64,000 bases of DNA from Thiotrichales bacterium (GTDB taxonomy: Bacteria > Pseudomonadota > Gammaproteobacteria > Beggiatoales > Beggiatoaceae). This document shows, piece after piece, positions 46,001 to 61,000 of this stretch. Every line of letters starts with the position of its first letter. The first letter of the stretch is position 1. The notes under the pieces were generated by a model. It ran no database searches, was not told the origin of the DNA, and was given only the letters and a program-made list of their open reading frames with translations. The position numbers and the translations under genes were made by a program. The stretch spans positions 173,987 to 237,986 of the forward strand of contig JADGDE010000004.1 in the NCBI GenBank assembly GCA_016745035.1. The letters are read 5' to 3'.

Positions 46001-49000
46001 TGGCGGTGATGATCGCAGTTATACCACCATCACTGATGAACAAGGTTTATACCGCTTTGATGGTTTGCCCAGTGGTAATTATGAAGTCACGCTAGATAAA
46101 AGCAGTTTACCAGGTTCCGCTGATGTGGATGTCACCCCGACAGCTGGTGCTGTTACCAGCCACACCTTAACAGATGTTGTTGCAGGTGAGTTCCGCGACA
46201 CAGCCGACTTTGGTATTGTGGGTGATCGGCAACTAGACTTGACGGTTTATTACGATAGCAATAATAGCGACACCAACGACGGGGAAACCGGTGTTGAGGG
46301 TGCGCAAGTGAAAGTTACTTGGCTAGGGCGAGATAATGCCCTCGGTGGTGATGATGATTATAGTCAAACCGTAACTATGGATGCGGCTGGGACTTTATCC
46401 CTCACCAATTTATTGCCGGGGCAATATCAAGTCCAAGTCTTAGACAATGAAGGCAATGCCTATGGCAGTGCGCAAACCATTGATTTAAGTGCTGGCAATG
46501 ACAGTGCTGATCTTGCTGTACTGAACAAAGATGGCGGCGGTGATTATGTTGCCAATACCGTTGGCAACCCGCTTACCATTGGTGATTATGTCTGGCATGA
46601 TGCTGATGGCGCGGGTGATCAAGACAGCAGTGAAGCAGCTTTAGGCGGTGTCACTGTGCGTTTAACTGACACGGATACAGGTGAAACTTATGACACCATT
46701 ACCGATAGCTCAGGAAAATATAGCTTTGTCGGTATGCCTAAAGGGCATGATTACACCTTAAGTCTACCGACCCCGCCTGCGGGTTTGAGTATTACCACCA
46801 CCGCTGCAGGTATCACGGGTTTGAGTGCCGATGATCTCACCCAAGACTTTGGCTTGCGGGCAACTACGCCTTTAAGCATGGGCGATCTGGTCTGGCTCGA
46901 CTCTGATGATAATGGCAGCCAAAATGGTACAGAACCGGGACTTGCAGGGGTAACAGTCAGCGCCATTTGGGCAGGGGCTGATGGGAAACTCTTAGATGAT
47001 ATTGGCACCGCAGGTACGGATGAAACGGCTGATAACCTTGTTTTTACCACCGTGACCGATGCCAATGGCAATTACAGCTTGCAAGGCTTACCCGCAGGCG
47101 AATACAGCGTCAGTTTAGGCAACAATGCAACCATTTATGAGCTGAAACAAGATGTCACCCTAAGTGCCAATACCACCGATGTCGATTTTGCTATTCCCTT
47201 GAATACGCAAGCCACTTTGGAAGCCACCAACACCGTCACTATTGGCGATACGGTGTTTCATGACCTTGATCGTAATGGTGTCCAAAACAACAATGAACAA
47301 GGCATTGCTGGTGTCGAAGTACGTCTATTGTGGGCTGGGGATGACAATGTATTCCGGCGTGATGATGGTACTTACATTGAAGATGAAAGTAATGATAACC
47401 GCACCTTCATCACCACAACCGATGAAAAAGGCTTTTATCAGTTTAGTAATCTACCCGAGGGCAGTTATGCAGTTATCGTTAATCCCTCAACTTTATCTGA
47501 AGGGGCGGATTTTTCTACGCTGAAAGAATTTGTTTTAAACAACGTAACCGCAGGTGACTACCCAGCCAATGACTTTGGCATCACAGGAAAAATGGGTCTA
47601 TCAGGGACTGTGGATGGTGGTAGTAATGTGGTGGTTAGTGCCACATGGGCTGGTAATGATGGGATTATTGAAGACGACCCGAGCACCACAACGGATGAAA
47701 GCGCCGATAATCTTATTTATACCACCCAAGCAGATAATAGCGGCGTTTATAGCTTTAGTAATCTGTTGTCCGGTACATATCAAGTCAGTACCGAGGATAA
47801 TTCAGCACCGATTACCGTCACACCCAAAAACTCACAGGTTGAGAAGATTATTCTCATACCTGATTTAAAATATGATGTACCTGTCTATACACTAGAAGGT
47901 AATATCTTTGATGATACCAATGGCAGTGGTGGATCAACAGGGGACTTGGGTATTGATAATGTCACGGTCGAATTATTGAGAAGTGGTACTGATAATCAAT
48001 TTGGTACCAGCGATGATGTGGTTTATGCCAGCACCACAACCGATGCCGATGGCAATTATAGTTTTGCCATTCCAACAACCGATGCAGATACGTATTGGGT
48101 TAAACCCAGTGGTACAAGCATTAATGGTCTGGAATTGACCACCGATAATCCCTTGGAATTAGAATATATTGGTCTATCTCCACGAGATGAAGTGACCGGG
48201 GTTGATTTTGGCTTTTGGGCACAAGCGCCAAATAACGGCAGCATTGGCGATACCGTTTGGTTAGATAGCGATAATAATAGCGCCCAAAATGGTGGGGAAG
48301 CAGGCATTCCTGGTGTTCGTGTCATCCTCACCAGTGCAGGGCCTGACCAAGATTTTGAAAAATACGAAGACAATCAAGTTTTCTTCACCGAAACCGATGA
48401 AAATGGTCAATACTTATTTGAAAACTTAGGTCATGGGGATTATCGCGTTGCCATAGACGAGTCCACCATTCCCGCTGGCTTACGCATGACCGCAGGTGAT
48501 AACAGTGGCAACTTAGGCTTTCATGAACTCATTTTAGGTTATAACAACGGAACCAAACTGGTAAGTAATTATCTTGCTGCGGATTTTGGTTATGGAACCG
48601 AAGTCAATGCCGGTCTAGGCTCGATTGGCGACCGGGTTTGGTGGGATGATAACCAAGACCTGAGTGATGCAGGAGAGACCGGACTTGCGGGGATTACCGT
48701 CACTGCGACTTGGTATGGCACAGACGACACCCAAGGCAATGCGGATGACAGAACTTATGTCACCACCACCGATGCCCACGGCTATTACCTCTTTAATAGC
48801 CTCCCCGCCGGACAATACGATGTCAGCATCAAAACCGGTGATGCGCCTTTGGGGATGGAAATCCTCGGCGGTGCAGGAGCAGACTCTCAAACCAACCTCA
48901 CCTTAAACGTCAACCAAGATCGTACCGATGTTGATTTCCGTTTTGATAACGACAAAAACAGTATCACAGGCTTTGCTTGGTATGACATCAACCAAGATGG

Positions 49001-52000
49001 CACGGAAGAAGTTGTTCGTGATGCAGGCATTTATGATTTAGCCGCGGATAATGAAGTCCGCCTTGCCAATGTCCAAATTCAATTAAAACTTGGTGGCAAC
49101 CTAGTCGCTACCACTTGGACTGATGATAATGGTGAATATAGCTTCAGCAATCTTGCTGATGGTGATTACACCGTAGAAATTGTCGATACCCAAACCCCTG
49201 TGTCTAATCCAAATAAATTCACCCCATCGGGTGCAACGGGTGTTAGCTATACAACCGGTAACATCAGCGGTGGTACTGCTCACATTTCTGGAAAATTTGG
49301 CTTACAAGGCTCTAACAGCATCGGTGATTATGTTTGGTTAGATCAGGATAACGATGGCGTACAAGACCCCGGTGAGCAAGGCTTAAGTGGTGTTGATATT
49401 GAACTGACCTGGTATGGTGCGGATGGTGTTGTTGGCGGTGGCGATGACCAAACCTTTAACGCCGTCACCGATAATGACGGTTATTACAGTTTCGACGGGC
49501 TGGTTAATGGGGTTTATGTGGTTAATGATCCTGATTTTAACGCGAGTTTTGGTAGTATCACTTTACAAAATGGCGGTGGCTATAATTACAAGTACACCCT
49601 AGAGGGTTTTGATCATATTGATGATGCTGATTTTCGTTATCTTGGTCCTAATCGCACTATTGGAGACCAAGTTTGGTTTGATACCGATGCCGATGGGGTG
49701 ATGGACAGCGAAGACCTCAATGGTGATGGGGTTTTAGATCTCGGTGACATTAATGATGATGGCGATATTGACATTGGTGCGGGTGAATCAGCTAATGCTT
49801 TTGAAGACAGCAATGGCAATGGCATTTTAGATGAAGAAGTAGGGATTGCCAACGTACGTGTCGTTGCCATTCACGAAGGTCCTGATGGTACTTTAGATAC
49901 CGAAGACGATTTATATTTTGAAACTGTAACCGATACCGATGGGCTTTATAGTTTTAGTCAAATGCCCGTCGGAGAGTATCGAATTGAATTACCTGATATT
50001 GATGCACCATTTACCAACAACCCAACCACAACATTTAATCTAGGTGCATCAAGTCGTTCGGATCTTGACTTTGCCATCACCTCAGCCGAATTTCAGGGCA
50101 CTTTAGACAGTAAAACGGTGAGCATAGTCGAGCCTAATATCGCTGTGACTAAACAAGTTCAATTAGAAGCCGATTTAGATACAGGTTCACCACGGGTTGC
50201 TGCCGATATTATGGATGGTGATGCCGGTGATGAAGTACGTTATATCATCACCCTCACTCACACAGGTTCGGTGGCCTACAATGTCAAACTCGAAGACATG
50301 CTGCCATTTGAGTATTTCCGGGGCGAAAGTGATGATGCCATTGCCCATATTGAAGATGTTGTCGGTACTGGTACGCTCACAGGCTTAAATAGTACTGATT
50401 TTGCCATCCAAGCAGGTCATCCTATTGATGATGCAGGCACTGGAGGGGATCCCAGTGATGATATTAAATACGGCGGTAAACTGGTTAATACCACCGACTT
50501 TGAAATGGAAGCGGGCGATACCTTAAGAATTGAAATTCGCGGTAAATTAGATAACCGCGTCAGTCCTGGGGTGGATATTCTCAACAATGCCAATATTTCT
50601 TGGAGCAGTTTACCCACAGAGGATGTCACTGGCCGCTCTAGCTATGTTGTCGATATTGACGAAGAGCGCCAAGGCGATTCTGGTAGCGAAGATCGCTATC
50701 AAGCGGCTGACCTTGCCACCATTACCGTCACCACCATTACCCCTGAGAAATTGATTGTTGCCACCTCGGAGGCAGGCACAACAGATACCCCAGCGACAGT
50801 CGCAGCTGCCAATATTTTAGATGATGATGCAGATGGCACCGGGGATCGCGCCAGTTTACAAGTTGGCGTAAATTATTTAGCCGATGGCGGCAATGATAGC
50901 CCCAGTACCACCCATGCCACCATTGGTGAGATTGTTCGTTACCGTTTATTTGTGCATTTACCAGAGGGGACAGTGAACAATATTATTGTCCATGATGTGA
51001 TCGCTGATGGTATGCAATTTATTAATGATGGCAGTGCCACGGTGGCTTTTGTCGATGCTAATGCTGGCGCTTTGGATCAAAATCTAACCGTCGATGCAGC
51101 ACTAACAGGAGCTGTAACGGCTGGTACTGGCATCACAACCACACCAAGTTTTGCTTTACCCGATGGCAATGTTTCTACCTCTGATGCTGCCAATATTGAT
51201 ACCTATACCGATAGCACAGATGTCTATTTCAAATTAGGCGATGTGGTCAATACGGGGGCAAACAACTCTGATGAATATATCATTATTGAATACAATGCCT
51301 TGGTTCTAAATGACAGTGCTAACCAAGCCATTGATAACAGCGATAGTACGCCTGTCGCCCCAGCAGCTACGAAAGATCGCGCCAGCTCTTTTGAAGTCTT
51401 AATCAATGATGATGCTGATCTAACCTCAAAATCTAACACCGTTAAGATAACCATTGCAGAACCTGCGATTACCGACTTAACTAAAACCGTGACCCAGTTG
51501 GCAGGTGCTGCTTGGACAGCGGCTGATAATATTGTGGATGCCGGTGATAGCATCACCTACCAATTACAATTTAGTAACACAGGCGATGCCACCGCTTATG
51601 GCGTAAAATTGGTTGAACAGCTCGACCATGACAACTTTAGTTTAGCTTACGATAGCAGTAGTGTAAGTAGCAGTGTCAGCGGTGCGCTGGCAATCACCCC
51701 TGTGTTAGAAAGCAAAGACCCTGGCGCTGGTGCTGATGCGGCGAATGAAGCAGCGAGTTTCCACATCGATGCAGTCGCTCCGGGAGAGACCATTACGGTC
51801 AACGTCACCGCGATAATTAAAGACAAAGTCTTAATGGCTGAAGTCTTAGATGCTGATTCTCACTTAACTTATAACAGCTTGCCTGTTGATGATAAAGGCA
51901 CACCGGGTAAATCTGCTGACAGCGCCACCTCAGGTGATGCCGCTGATGATGTTCACGGTACACCTAACGGCACGGGCAGTAATAATACTGGCTCTGATAC

Positions 52001-55000
52001 CACTACTATCAAAAATACAGCCGTACAAAATGATGCCCAAGGTAGCCCTGGCAGTGCCACAGGTGGCCGTACTGGCGATGATGCTTTGGCCGTACCTGCC
52101 GTATCTGATGATGCGACTAAACTCAACAATTATTATGATGAAGTTGAGATTGAAACCGTGGCAGGTAGCGATTTTGCCGTGGTTAAGGGGGTTGTCGATA
52201 ATCCTACTTATTCCGCAGCTGAATTTACCCCAGGGGACATTATCACCTACACCTTGACACTGACTTTAAGTGAAGGCAGTAAATCAGGCGTGAAGATGGT
52301 TGATACCCTGCCCACAGGATTAGAATATGTCCCAGGTAGTGCCAAAATTAAAACCAATGCCTCTGCTGTCTATGACACAAGTGGTGTTTTAGCGGTTGGA
52401 TCTGGGGTAAATGCCGCAACTTCGGGGGCAGATTTAATACTCACTTTGGGGGATATTACCAACCCTGGCGATGTCGATGCCCAAGCTATTGATACCGATG
52501 ATCTAGTTCTTGAATACCAAGTGCTGGTTAAAAATGACACGACCAATAATAATCGAACGGATACCCCTGATAACAGCGTTGTGGCCACCTCTGGTGAAAC
52601 AACCGCTACGACAGATGATGATGAAACCGATAATGACACGGTAGCAATCACTATCGTGGAGCCCGAATTGCTTATCAGCAAATCCTCACCCACGTCGGCA
52701 GTCGATGCGGGTGACATTGTTGAATATACCATTACCGTCTCTCATTCAGGTAATTCCGATGCCGAGGCCCATGATGTGGTGGTTAAGGACTTACTCAATA
52801 GCACCGATGGACTCACTTTAGTCAATGGGGTTGCCAACATCAGCGCCACAACCGATGGGGCTAACAATGCCTCTGTGATTGTGACTAAAGGCACAGGTGG
52901 CAGTGATAGCGATTTAATCGTCAGTCTGGATACTTTGGCCTTAAATGAGACCTTAACCATTGTCTATAAAGCTTCTTTAGATGCTGGGGTGCAACCAACA
53001 GAATCCCTGATCAATACCGCCACAGTCGATTATGACAATCAAAAAGGCACGGTCACAGAAGAACGTACACCTTATACCCAAGAAGACGATGATCATACGG
53101 TCACCGTTGGTGATACAGGTATTAGCAAAGCTATTTTTACCACTACTGAGGCGGCGACCGTTGGTGATACTCATGTTGCTATCGGTGAAATCGTCACTTA
53201 CGAATTAACCATCAGCCTACCTGAAGGGACCGCAGCAGACTTAAAACTCAATGATGACATTCCTGCGGGGATGCAATATGTCAATGCTTCTGTTGCAGTG
53301 GTTCCCGGCAGTTTTAATGGCACTTTGCCCGCCTCAGGTGCTGTTGTGGTCACCGGCGGAACCAGCGATGGCGAAGACATTGTCTTTGATTTAGGCACGG
53401 TAACTGTGACCCCAACCACCACCACCCAAAACCTTGAATTCAAGGTTCGCTATGATGTGGTCGTTTTAGATGTGGTCGGTAATACGGGTTTACAAGGCAG
53501 CCAAACCCCCTTAACCAATGAAGTGGTTATGACCTATAAAGACCCAGATAATCCTGGGGATATTAGTGTCGATGCGTCATCTGAGCCAACCGTGTTGGTG
53601 GTTGAGCCAAAAATTGAAATTGATAAAACCTCTAAATTAGTCGCTGTCACTGCTGATCGCAGTACCTATGAATATACCTTAGAGTTGACCCATCATGCGG
53701 ACTCAAAAGCCGATGCTTTTGATGTTGTGATTACGGATTTAATCGGTGATGCTAATTTAAGCCTCATTGATGGTTCTGTGATAGCCAACTCTGATAATAG
53801 TGCGGCAACTGTCAATATTAGCAAAGGCAATGGCTCTGAGGGCACGGTTGAAATCGAAGTCGATGAATTGGCTTTAGCTGATACAGTCACAGTAACTTTC
53901 CGTGCTGAGGCGACCAGTACCCCGGTTAATATCATTAATACCGTTGATGTCACCTCCGATACTTTGGTTGATGGGAGCACTGGTGATACAACTGAGCAAC
54001 GCGATGCCACTGCCACCGATACCGAAACGGTCACTCTGGGCAGTATCGGCGATTATGTTTGGTTAGATTCCAATGCCGATGGTCTCGAAGATCACGATGA
54101 CAGTGATGGCATTGAAGAAGCGGGCATTAAAGGTGTTACCGTCAACCTTATCTGGGATAAAGATGGCAGTGGCACTGAAACGCTGGGTGATGTTGATTTA
54201 GGCTCAGTCACCACTGACGAAAATGGCGCGTATGATTTTATCAATTTGCCTCCGGCTGATTATTTGGTCAAAGTCACCGATACCGCTGGCATTTTAAATA
54301 CCTATACCCACACAGGCAAAGCCGGTGTCACTGAACCGGAACCTGTGACTTTAGGTAGTGGCGTTGATTACAATGATGCCGACTTTGGCTACATTGGCTC
54401 TAGCAGCATTGGCGATCGAATTTGGCAAGATTGGGACAATGATGGTGTCCAAGATACCATTGATGATACCACCCCGGGTTTATTTGAAATCGGTATTGAA
54501 AATGTTACCGTCGAGCTGATTTACGATAAAAATAGCGATGGCAATATCGATGCTGGTGAAGTGGTGATTGCGCAAGACACCACCGATAAATTCGGCAATT
54601 ATTTATTTGATGACTTGGTCTCTGGTGATTACATTGTCCGTGTTACCGATGATAATAATATCCTCACCAATTACACCCGTACCAATGGCACACCCGCAGC
54701 CACCGATGACAGCCCTATTGTGGTTAATTTGCCTGCCAATACTGATACCGATTATCTCGATGCCGACTTTGGTTATCTTCCTGACCCGGCGGCTTTAGGT
54801 GATCGGGTTTGGAATGATAAAAGTGGCGATGGTTTCCAAGACGCAGCGGTCATAGAGCCAGGGATTGAAGATGTTGATATTCAACTGTGGTGGGATAAAA
54901 ACAACGATGGTAACTTGAATGCAGGTGATGTTGCCATCGACCAAGCCTTGCATGGCGTGATCGGGGTAAAAACCACCGTTGTTGATGGGCAATACCAGTT

Positions 55001-58000
55001 CACTGGTCTACCTTCTGGCGATTTTCTTGTCGAAGTCGTCACCAGTAATTTCGACCCAGCCGGGGCTTTGGAAGATTATAAACTCACCACTGGTGGCGCA
55101 ACTTCAGGCGCTGATCCTTTGGTGGTCAATAACCCTTATCCTTCTGCCACGGATAACGTGCCTTTCCATCTCAATGCCGCGGATAATAAAACCTTTGTTG
55201 ACTTTGGCTACCGTTTAGAAAATGCCTCTATTGGCGATCAAGTTTGGGAAGACTTAGATGGCGATGGGGTGTTTGAGCCAGATGGCAATGATGCTGATCC
55301 ACTGACATTGCTTGATAATGAAACCGGAATTGGTGGCGTTACCGTCAACCTGTATTTAGATAATGGTGATGATATCTTTAGTATTGCCACTGACACCTTG
55401 CAAAATACCTTGGTCACCGAAAACATTGACCCATTAACCTTAGGTCAATACGATTTTACCGCCCTTGCAGCGGGTACGTATTGGGTCAGTGTTGATGAGG
55501 GCACTTTGCCTAACCCCGGCATGTTCTTAACTGGGGGCACAAATCCGCTCAAAGTGGTCTTAACTGACAGCGAAGATTTTGATGATGCTGACTTTGGTTA
55601 CCAACAACAAGCGGTTGTCGGCGATTATGTTTGGTTAGACACCGATGGCGTGGGCGATCAAAATGAAGTCGGCACAGGCATTGGCAATGTCACCTTAGAG
55701 CTGTATCAAGACTTGGATAACAGCAATGATTTTAGTGCGGGCGATGTGATTGTTGATACCCAAACCACCGATGGCACAGGGGCTTATCAATTCACGGGAC
55801 TTCAGTCTGGTGATTACCGTGTCCGTGTGACTGACACAAACAATGTCCTCACAGGCCTTAACAATACCACTGGCGGTGCTGATGTCACCGTTACGGCCCT
55901 GTTAGGCGGTGAAAATCGCGATACCATCGACTTTGGTTATGTTGATCCCGAAACCGCCTCCATTGGTGATTTGGTTTGGAATGACCTTGATGGCGATGGG
56001 GTATTTGACCCTGATGGTGCTGACGGCGATCCACTCACCCTTGCCGACAATGAAACCGGCTTAGCAAGTGTTGATGTGCGTTTGTATATCGATAGCAACC
56101 GTGATGGCACAGTCAACATTTCAGAACTAGGGACAGCCGTTACGATAGCCACCGATGCCGATGGTTTATACAATTTTACTAACCTTGCAGGCAATCAATA
56201 CATCGTTGATGTGGATGAAACTACCTTGCCTACAGGTGCGGTCTTAACCGGCGGAACTGAACCGCATGTGGTCAACCTCGCCGCAACCGAAGTTTATGAA
56301 GTGGCTGATTTTGGCTATCAAATGGTCAACAGTGGCAAGATCCGTGATTTTGTCTGGGAAGACTTAGATGGGGATGGCATTCAAGACGCGGGTGAACCCG
56401 GTATTGATGGTGCAACTGTCCATCTTTGGGAAGATGCTGATAACAACGGCAGCTATGAAACGGATCTAGGCACACAATTGACCGCAGGCGGCGGCTTATA
56501 TGAATTTGGCACTCTGCCCGCAGGCGAATACCGCGTTGAAGTCGATAGCCTCCCTGGCACACACATAGGCTATGTCCTCACCGGTGGCACTGACCCACAT
56601 GATGTCAGCCTCACACCAGGGCAAGATTATCAAGATGCCGATTTTGGCTACCAACAACAAACCGCCTCGATTGGTGACTTGGTTTGGGAAGATATCAATG
56701 CTGATGGCTCTGATAATGGCGGTACAGAACCTGGGATTGATAATGTCACTGTCGATTTAATTCTCGATAAAAATAACAACGGCATTATCAATATTGGCGA
56801 AACTGTGGTTGCCACAGACACCACCGCAGCCGGTGGCGCGTATAGCTTCACAGGACTTGCCGCCGGACAATACATTGTCAACATCACCGATACCAATAAT
56901 GTTTTAACCCCTTATAGCTTGGTCAGCGGCACACAGCCGCATGTCTATAATCTTGCTAAAGGTGAAACTTACGAAGATGGCGATTTTGGCTACCAACGCA
57001 AAGGCAGTATTGGCGATAAAGTCTGGCGCGAAGTCAATGCCGATGGGGTTTATGATGCCGATGGCGCGGATAATACCCCAAATAGTGCCGATGATGAGCT
57101 GGGTATTGCCAACGTCAGCTTAAATCTCTATCAAGATGGCGGCGATGGTGTCTTTGGCGGTGCAAACGCTGGCAGTGATGATACCTTTGTCCAAAATACC
57201 ACTACCGATGCCAATGGCGATTACCGTTTTTATGGCTTAGAAGCTGGGGATTATTTTGTTGATGTCGCTGATACCAATGCAGCTTTAACTAACTTAACCC
57301 TGACCACCTCCAACGATCCAACCGCCATGATTAGCCTTGCTGCTGGCGATGATCATTTAGATGCCGACTTTGGCTACAGCGGTGTTGCCGATGCTGAAAT
57401 TGGCGATTTTGTCTGGAGTGACTTAAATGGCGATGGGGTACAAAATGGCGGTTTAGAAGTCGGACTCGCTGGCGTACCGGTGAACTTATACCGCGATATT
57501 AATAACGATGGCATTGCCGATGCGGGTGAATTGCTCAGCACACAAAATACCTTAGGCGATGGTTCTTACCGCTTTACCGGTTTAGCTGCGGGTAATTATC
57601 TGGTCGAAACCGATGAGACCCATGCCACTTTGGTTGATTTTGGACGCACAGGCGGCACATCTCCGCATAGCGTCACCTTGGCAGATAGCCAAGTCTATGA
57701 ATTGGCTGATTTTGGCTACCAACAAAACAATGCAAGCATCGGTGATTTAATCTGGCATGACCGCAACCGTGATGGACTGTATGATGCCGATGGTCTCAAT
57801 AACACCTTAGGTGATGGCGATGATGAAGAAGGTTTAAGTGGCATTACACTGAATCTCTATCGCGATAACAACAGCGATGGCGCGTTAGATCCGGGAGATA
57901 CGCTCTTAGGCAACGACACCACCGATGCCAATGGCGCTTACTTATTTGATACTTTAATCGCTGGCGATTATTTAGTCGAAGTCAGTGATACAGCAGATAT

Positions 58001-61000
58001 ACTCGCGCCTTACGCTTTCACCTCTGGTGCGACAATTGGCGCATCGCCTTTAGCAGTAACGATTGCCGCTGGCGATACGTATGATACAGCTGATTTTGGC
58101 TATGTCCGTGAAGGTTCTATCGGTGATTACGTTTGGAATGACATTAATGGCAATGGTATTCAAGAGTTAGGTGAACCCCCTTTAGCGGGCGTTGCGGTTG
58201 ATTTATATTTTGATGATAACCCTGATGGTGAATTGGGTGCGGGTGATGTTTTCATCACCACGCTGACCACAGATGTGAACGGTCACTATGACTTCCAACA
58301 TCTGGCAGCCTCAACAGGACCGACCACCAATTATTTGGTCAATGTCGATGCGACCAACCCAGTTTTAACTAACTTCACCGCCTCCTCAGCAACCAACACC
58401 CCATCAGCGCGGACTTGGTTGGTTACGTTAGGCGAAGGCGAAGATCACAATGATGCCGACTTTGGCTTTGATGACCCAGAAAATGCCAGCATTGGCGATA
58501 CCCTTTGGTATGACCTCAATGGTAACGGTGTCCAAGACATTGGCGAGGGCGGCATTGCCAATATTAATATCCAGCTATATGAAGATCTCAATGGTGATGG
58601 GGTTGCTGACCCCGGCGAATTAAGAGCCACCGAAAGCACGGATGCTAATGGCAAATACAGCTTTGATAACCGCTATCAAGCCAAATATTTAGTGGTGGTC
58701 GATGAAACTGATGTCGACTTCCCTACCGGCTATGTCCTCACTGGTGGCACGATACCGCACAGCGTTGATTTACTGGCTAGCCAAGTCTATGTAGATGCTG
58801 ACTTTGGTTATCAACTGCGTAATGCCAGCGTGGGTGATTACACTTGGAAAGATCTCAATGGTAATGGGATCCAAGAAATCACTGAACAGCCCATGAGTGG
58901 GGTTCAGATTACCCTGGCATGGGCAGGTGGCGATAATAACCTCGCAACCAGTGCCGATAATTTAACTTACACCACCACCACCGATGCCAATGGCGCATAT
59001 TTAATCGAGGGCTTGCCTGCAGGGCAATACGCTATGGTTAGTACCACGCCAGCGGGTTATATTGCCACCATAGGTGCTGAATCAGTCGGTAGTAGTACCA
59101 GCTTTACGCTTAATCCGAGCGAAAACAAACGCGATGTCGATATTGGTTTTAACCTTGTGCCCTCAGACAGTAAATTAGGCGACTTGGTTTGGTATGACAC
59201 TGATGGCGATGGGATCAAAGATGCAGATGAACCTGTGATTCCTAATGTGAAACTCAATGTCATCGGTACATCGACTCCCAGTGCAACGACAAATGTTGAT
59301 GGTATCTATGGCTTTGATCAACTCCCATCGGGTAGTTATTTTGTCAAAGTCGATGAGAATTCTTTACCTTTTGATATGGTATTGACCACGCCAAATACAG
59401 GCAATCATACTTCCTTGCGTGTCAACCTACCCGCTGATAGCACCGACAATACCCTAGACTTTGGTTACCGTGGCACAGGCAGTATCGGTGATACCCTGTG
59501 GCTGGATGACAATGGTGATGGTCAACAAGATAGCGCTGAGGCAGGCATTGATGGGGTTCCCCTACAATTAGTTTGGGCGGGTTTTGATAATGATTTCAAT
59601 ACGCTTGAAGACAATATTACACTCGACACCACGACCGACAGCAACGGTAAATACTTATTTGAAAACTTGCCAGCGGGCGAGTTTCAAATCACGGTCGATG
59701 ATACTGCCCCAGCCTTACAAGGTTTGAATAAAACCTATGGCGATGGCAACACGACCTTGAGCAGTGGTCAAGAACGTAAAGACATTGATTTTGGCTACAA
59801 TGCCGATGGTGTGATTGGTGATACCGTGTGGCTGGATGAAAACCGTGACGGTCTCCAAGACAGCACCGAAACGGGCGTTGCTAACGTCGATGTCGAACTA
59901 CGCCACGCTGGCGCTGATGGGGTGTTTGATACTGCTGATGACATCCTTGATACCCGCACCACCGATGCCAGTGGGCAATATTTGTTCGGCGGTCTCAATC
60001 CGTCTGATTATCGGGTGAGTTTAGTCGATAGCACCATCCCTGCGGGTTTATCGCTCAGCAGCAGTGCTGCCAGTTTTGATATTAGCCTTGCAGCCGGCGA
60101 GAGCCGTTTAGATGCCGATTTTGGTTTGGCCAGTATGCAAGGCAAAATCGGCGATTATGTCTGGTTGGATGTCAATGATGATGGTATTCAAGACGCTAGC
60201 GAACAAGGTTTAGCCAATATTGGTGTTAATCTTCGCGGCGCTGGCGCTGATGGCGTACTCAATAGCGCTGATGATGTCCTTGATAGCACGGTGACAGATG
60301 CTCAAGGCTTGTATGCGTTCGATACCTTGCCGTATGGCTTATACCAAGTCAGTATTGCTAGCAATGCCGTGGCTAATAATCAATATTTAACCACAGTCGG
60401 TAGCTATGAAATTAATTTAGATACACCCGAAATCCTCACCGCCGACTTTGGTATCAGTTACCAACACCGCATCGGTGATACCGTCTGGCTCGATAGCGAC
60501 AGCGATGGCGTTCAAGATGCCAACGAGCGCGGCATTGCTGGCGTGAATGTCACCTTGCTTGATGCAGGTGCTGATGGCGTACTCAACACCCCTGATGATG
60601 TTATCAGCAGCACCCAAACCGACAAAGACGGTTTATATCGCTTTGATAATTTATTCGCAGGCGCATACCAAGTCCGTGTTGATAGCAATCCGAACTTAAC
60701 CACGCCTGATAACTTCACCATCCAATTAGCCGATGGTAAAGATGATTTAAGTGCTGACTTTGGTATTAATCAAGTCGGTAGTATTGGTGATACGGTCTGG
60801 TTTGATAGCAATGCCGATGGCATTGAAGACGCGGGCGAGCGCGGTTTGAGTAATATGACTGTGACGCTGCGCGATGCCGGCGTTGATGGCGTATTAAATA
60901 CCACCGATGACAAGCTGACACAAACCCAAACCGATGCCGATGGGCAATATCTATTTGATAATTTAATACCTAACCGCTACCAAGTCACACTCGATGGCAG

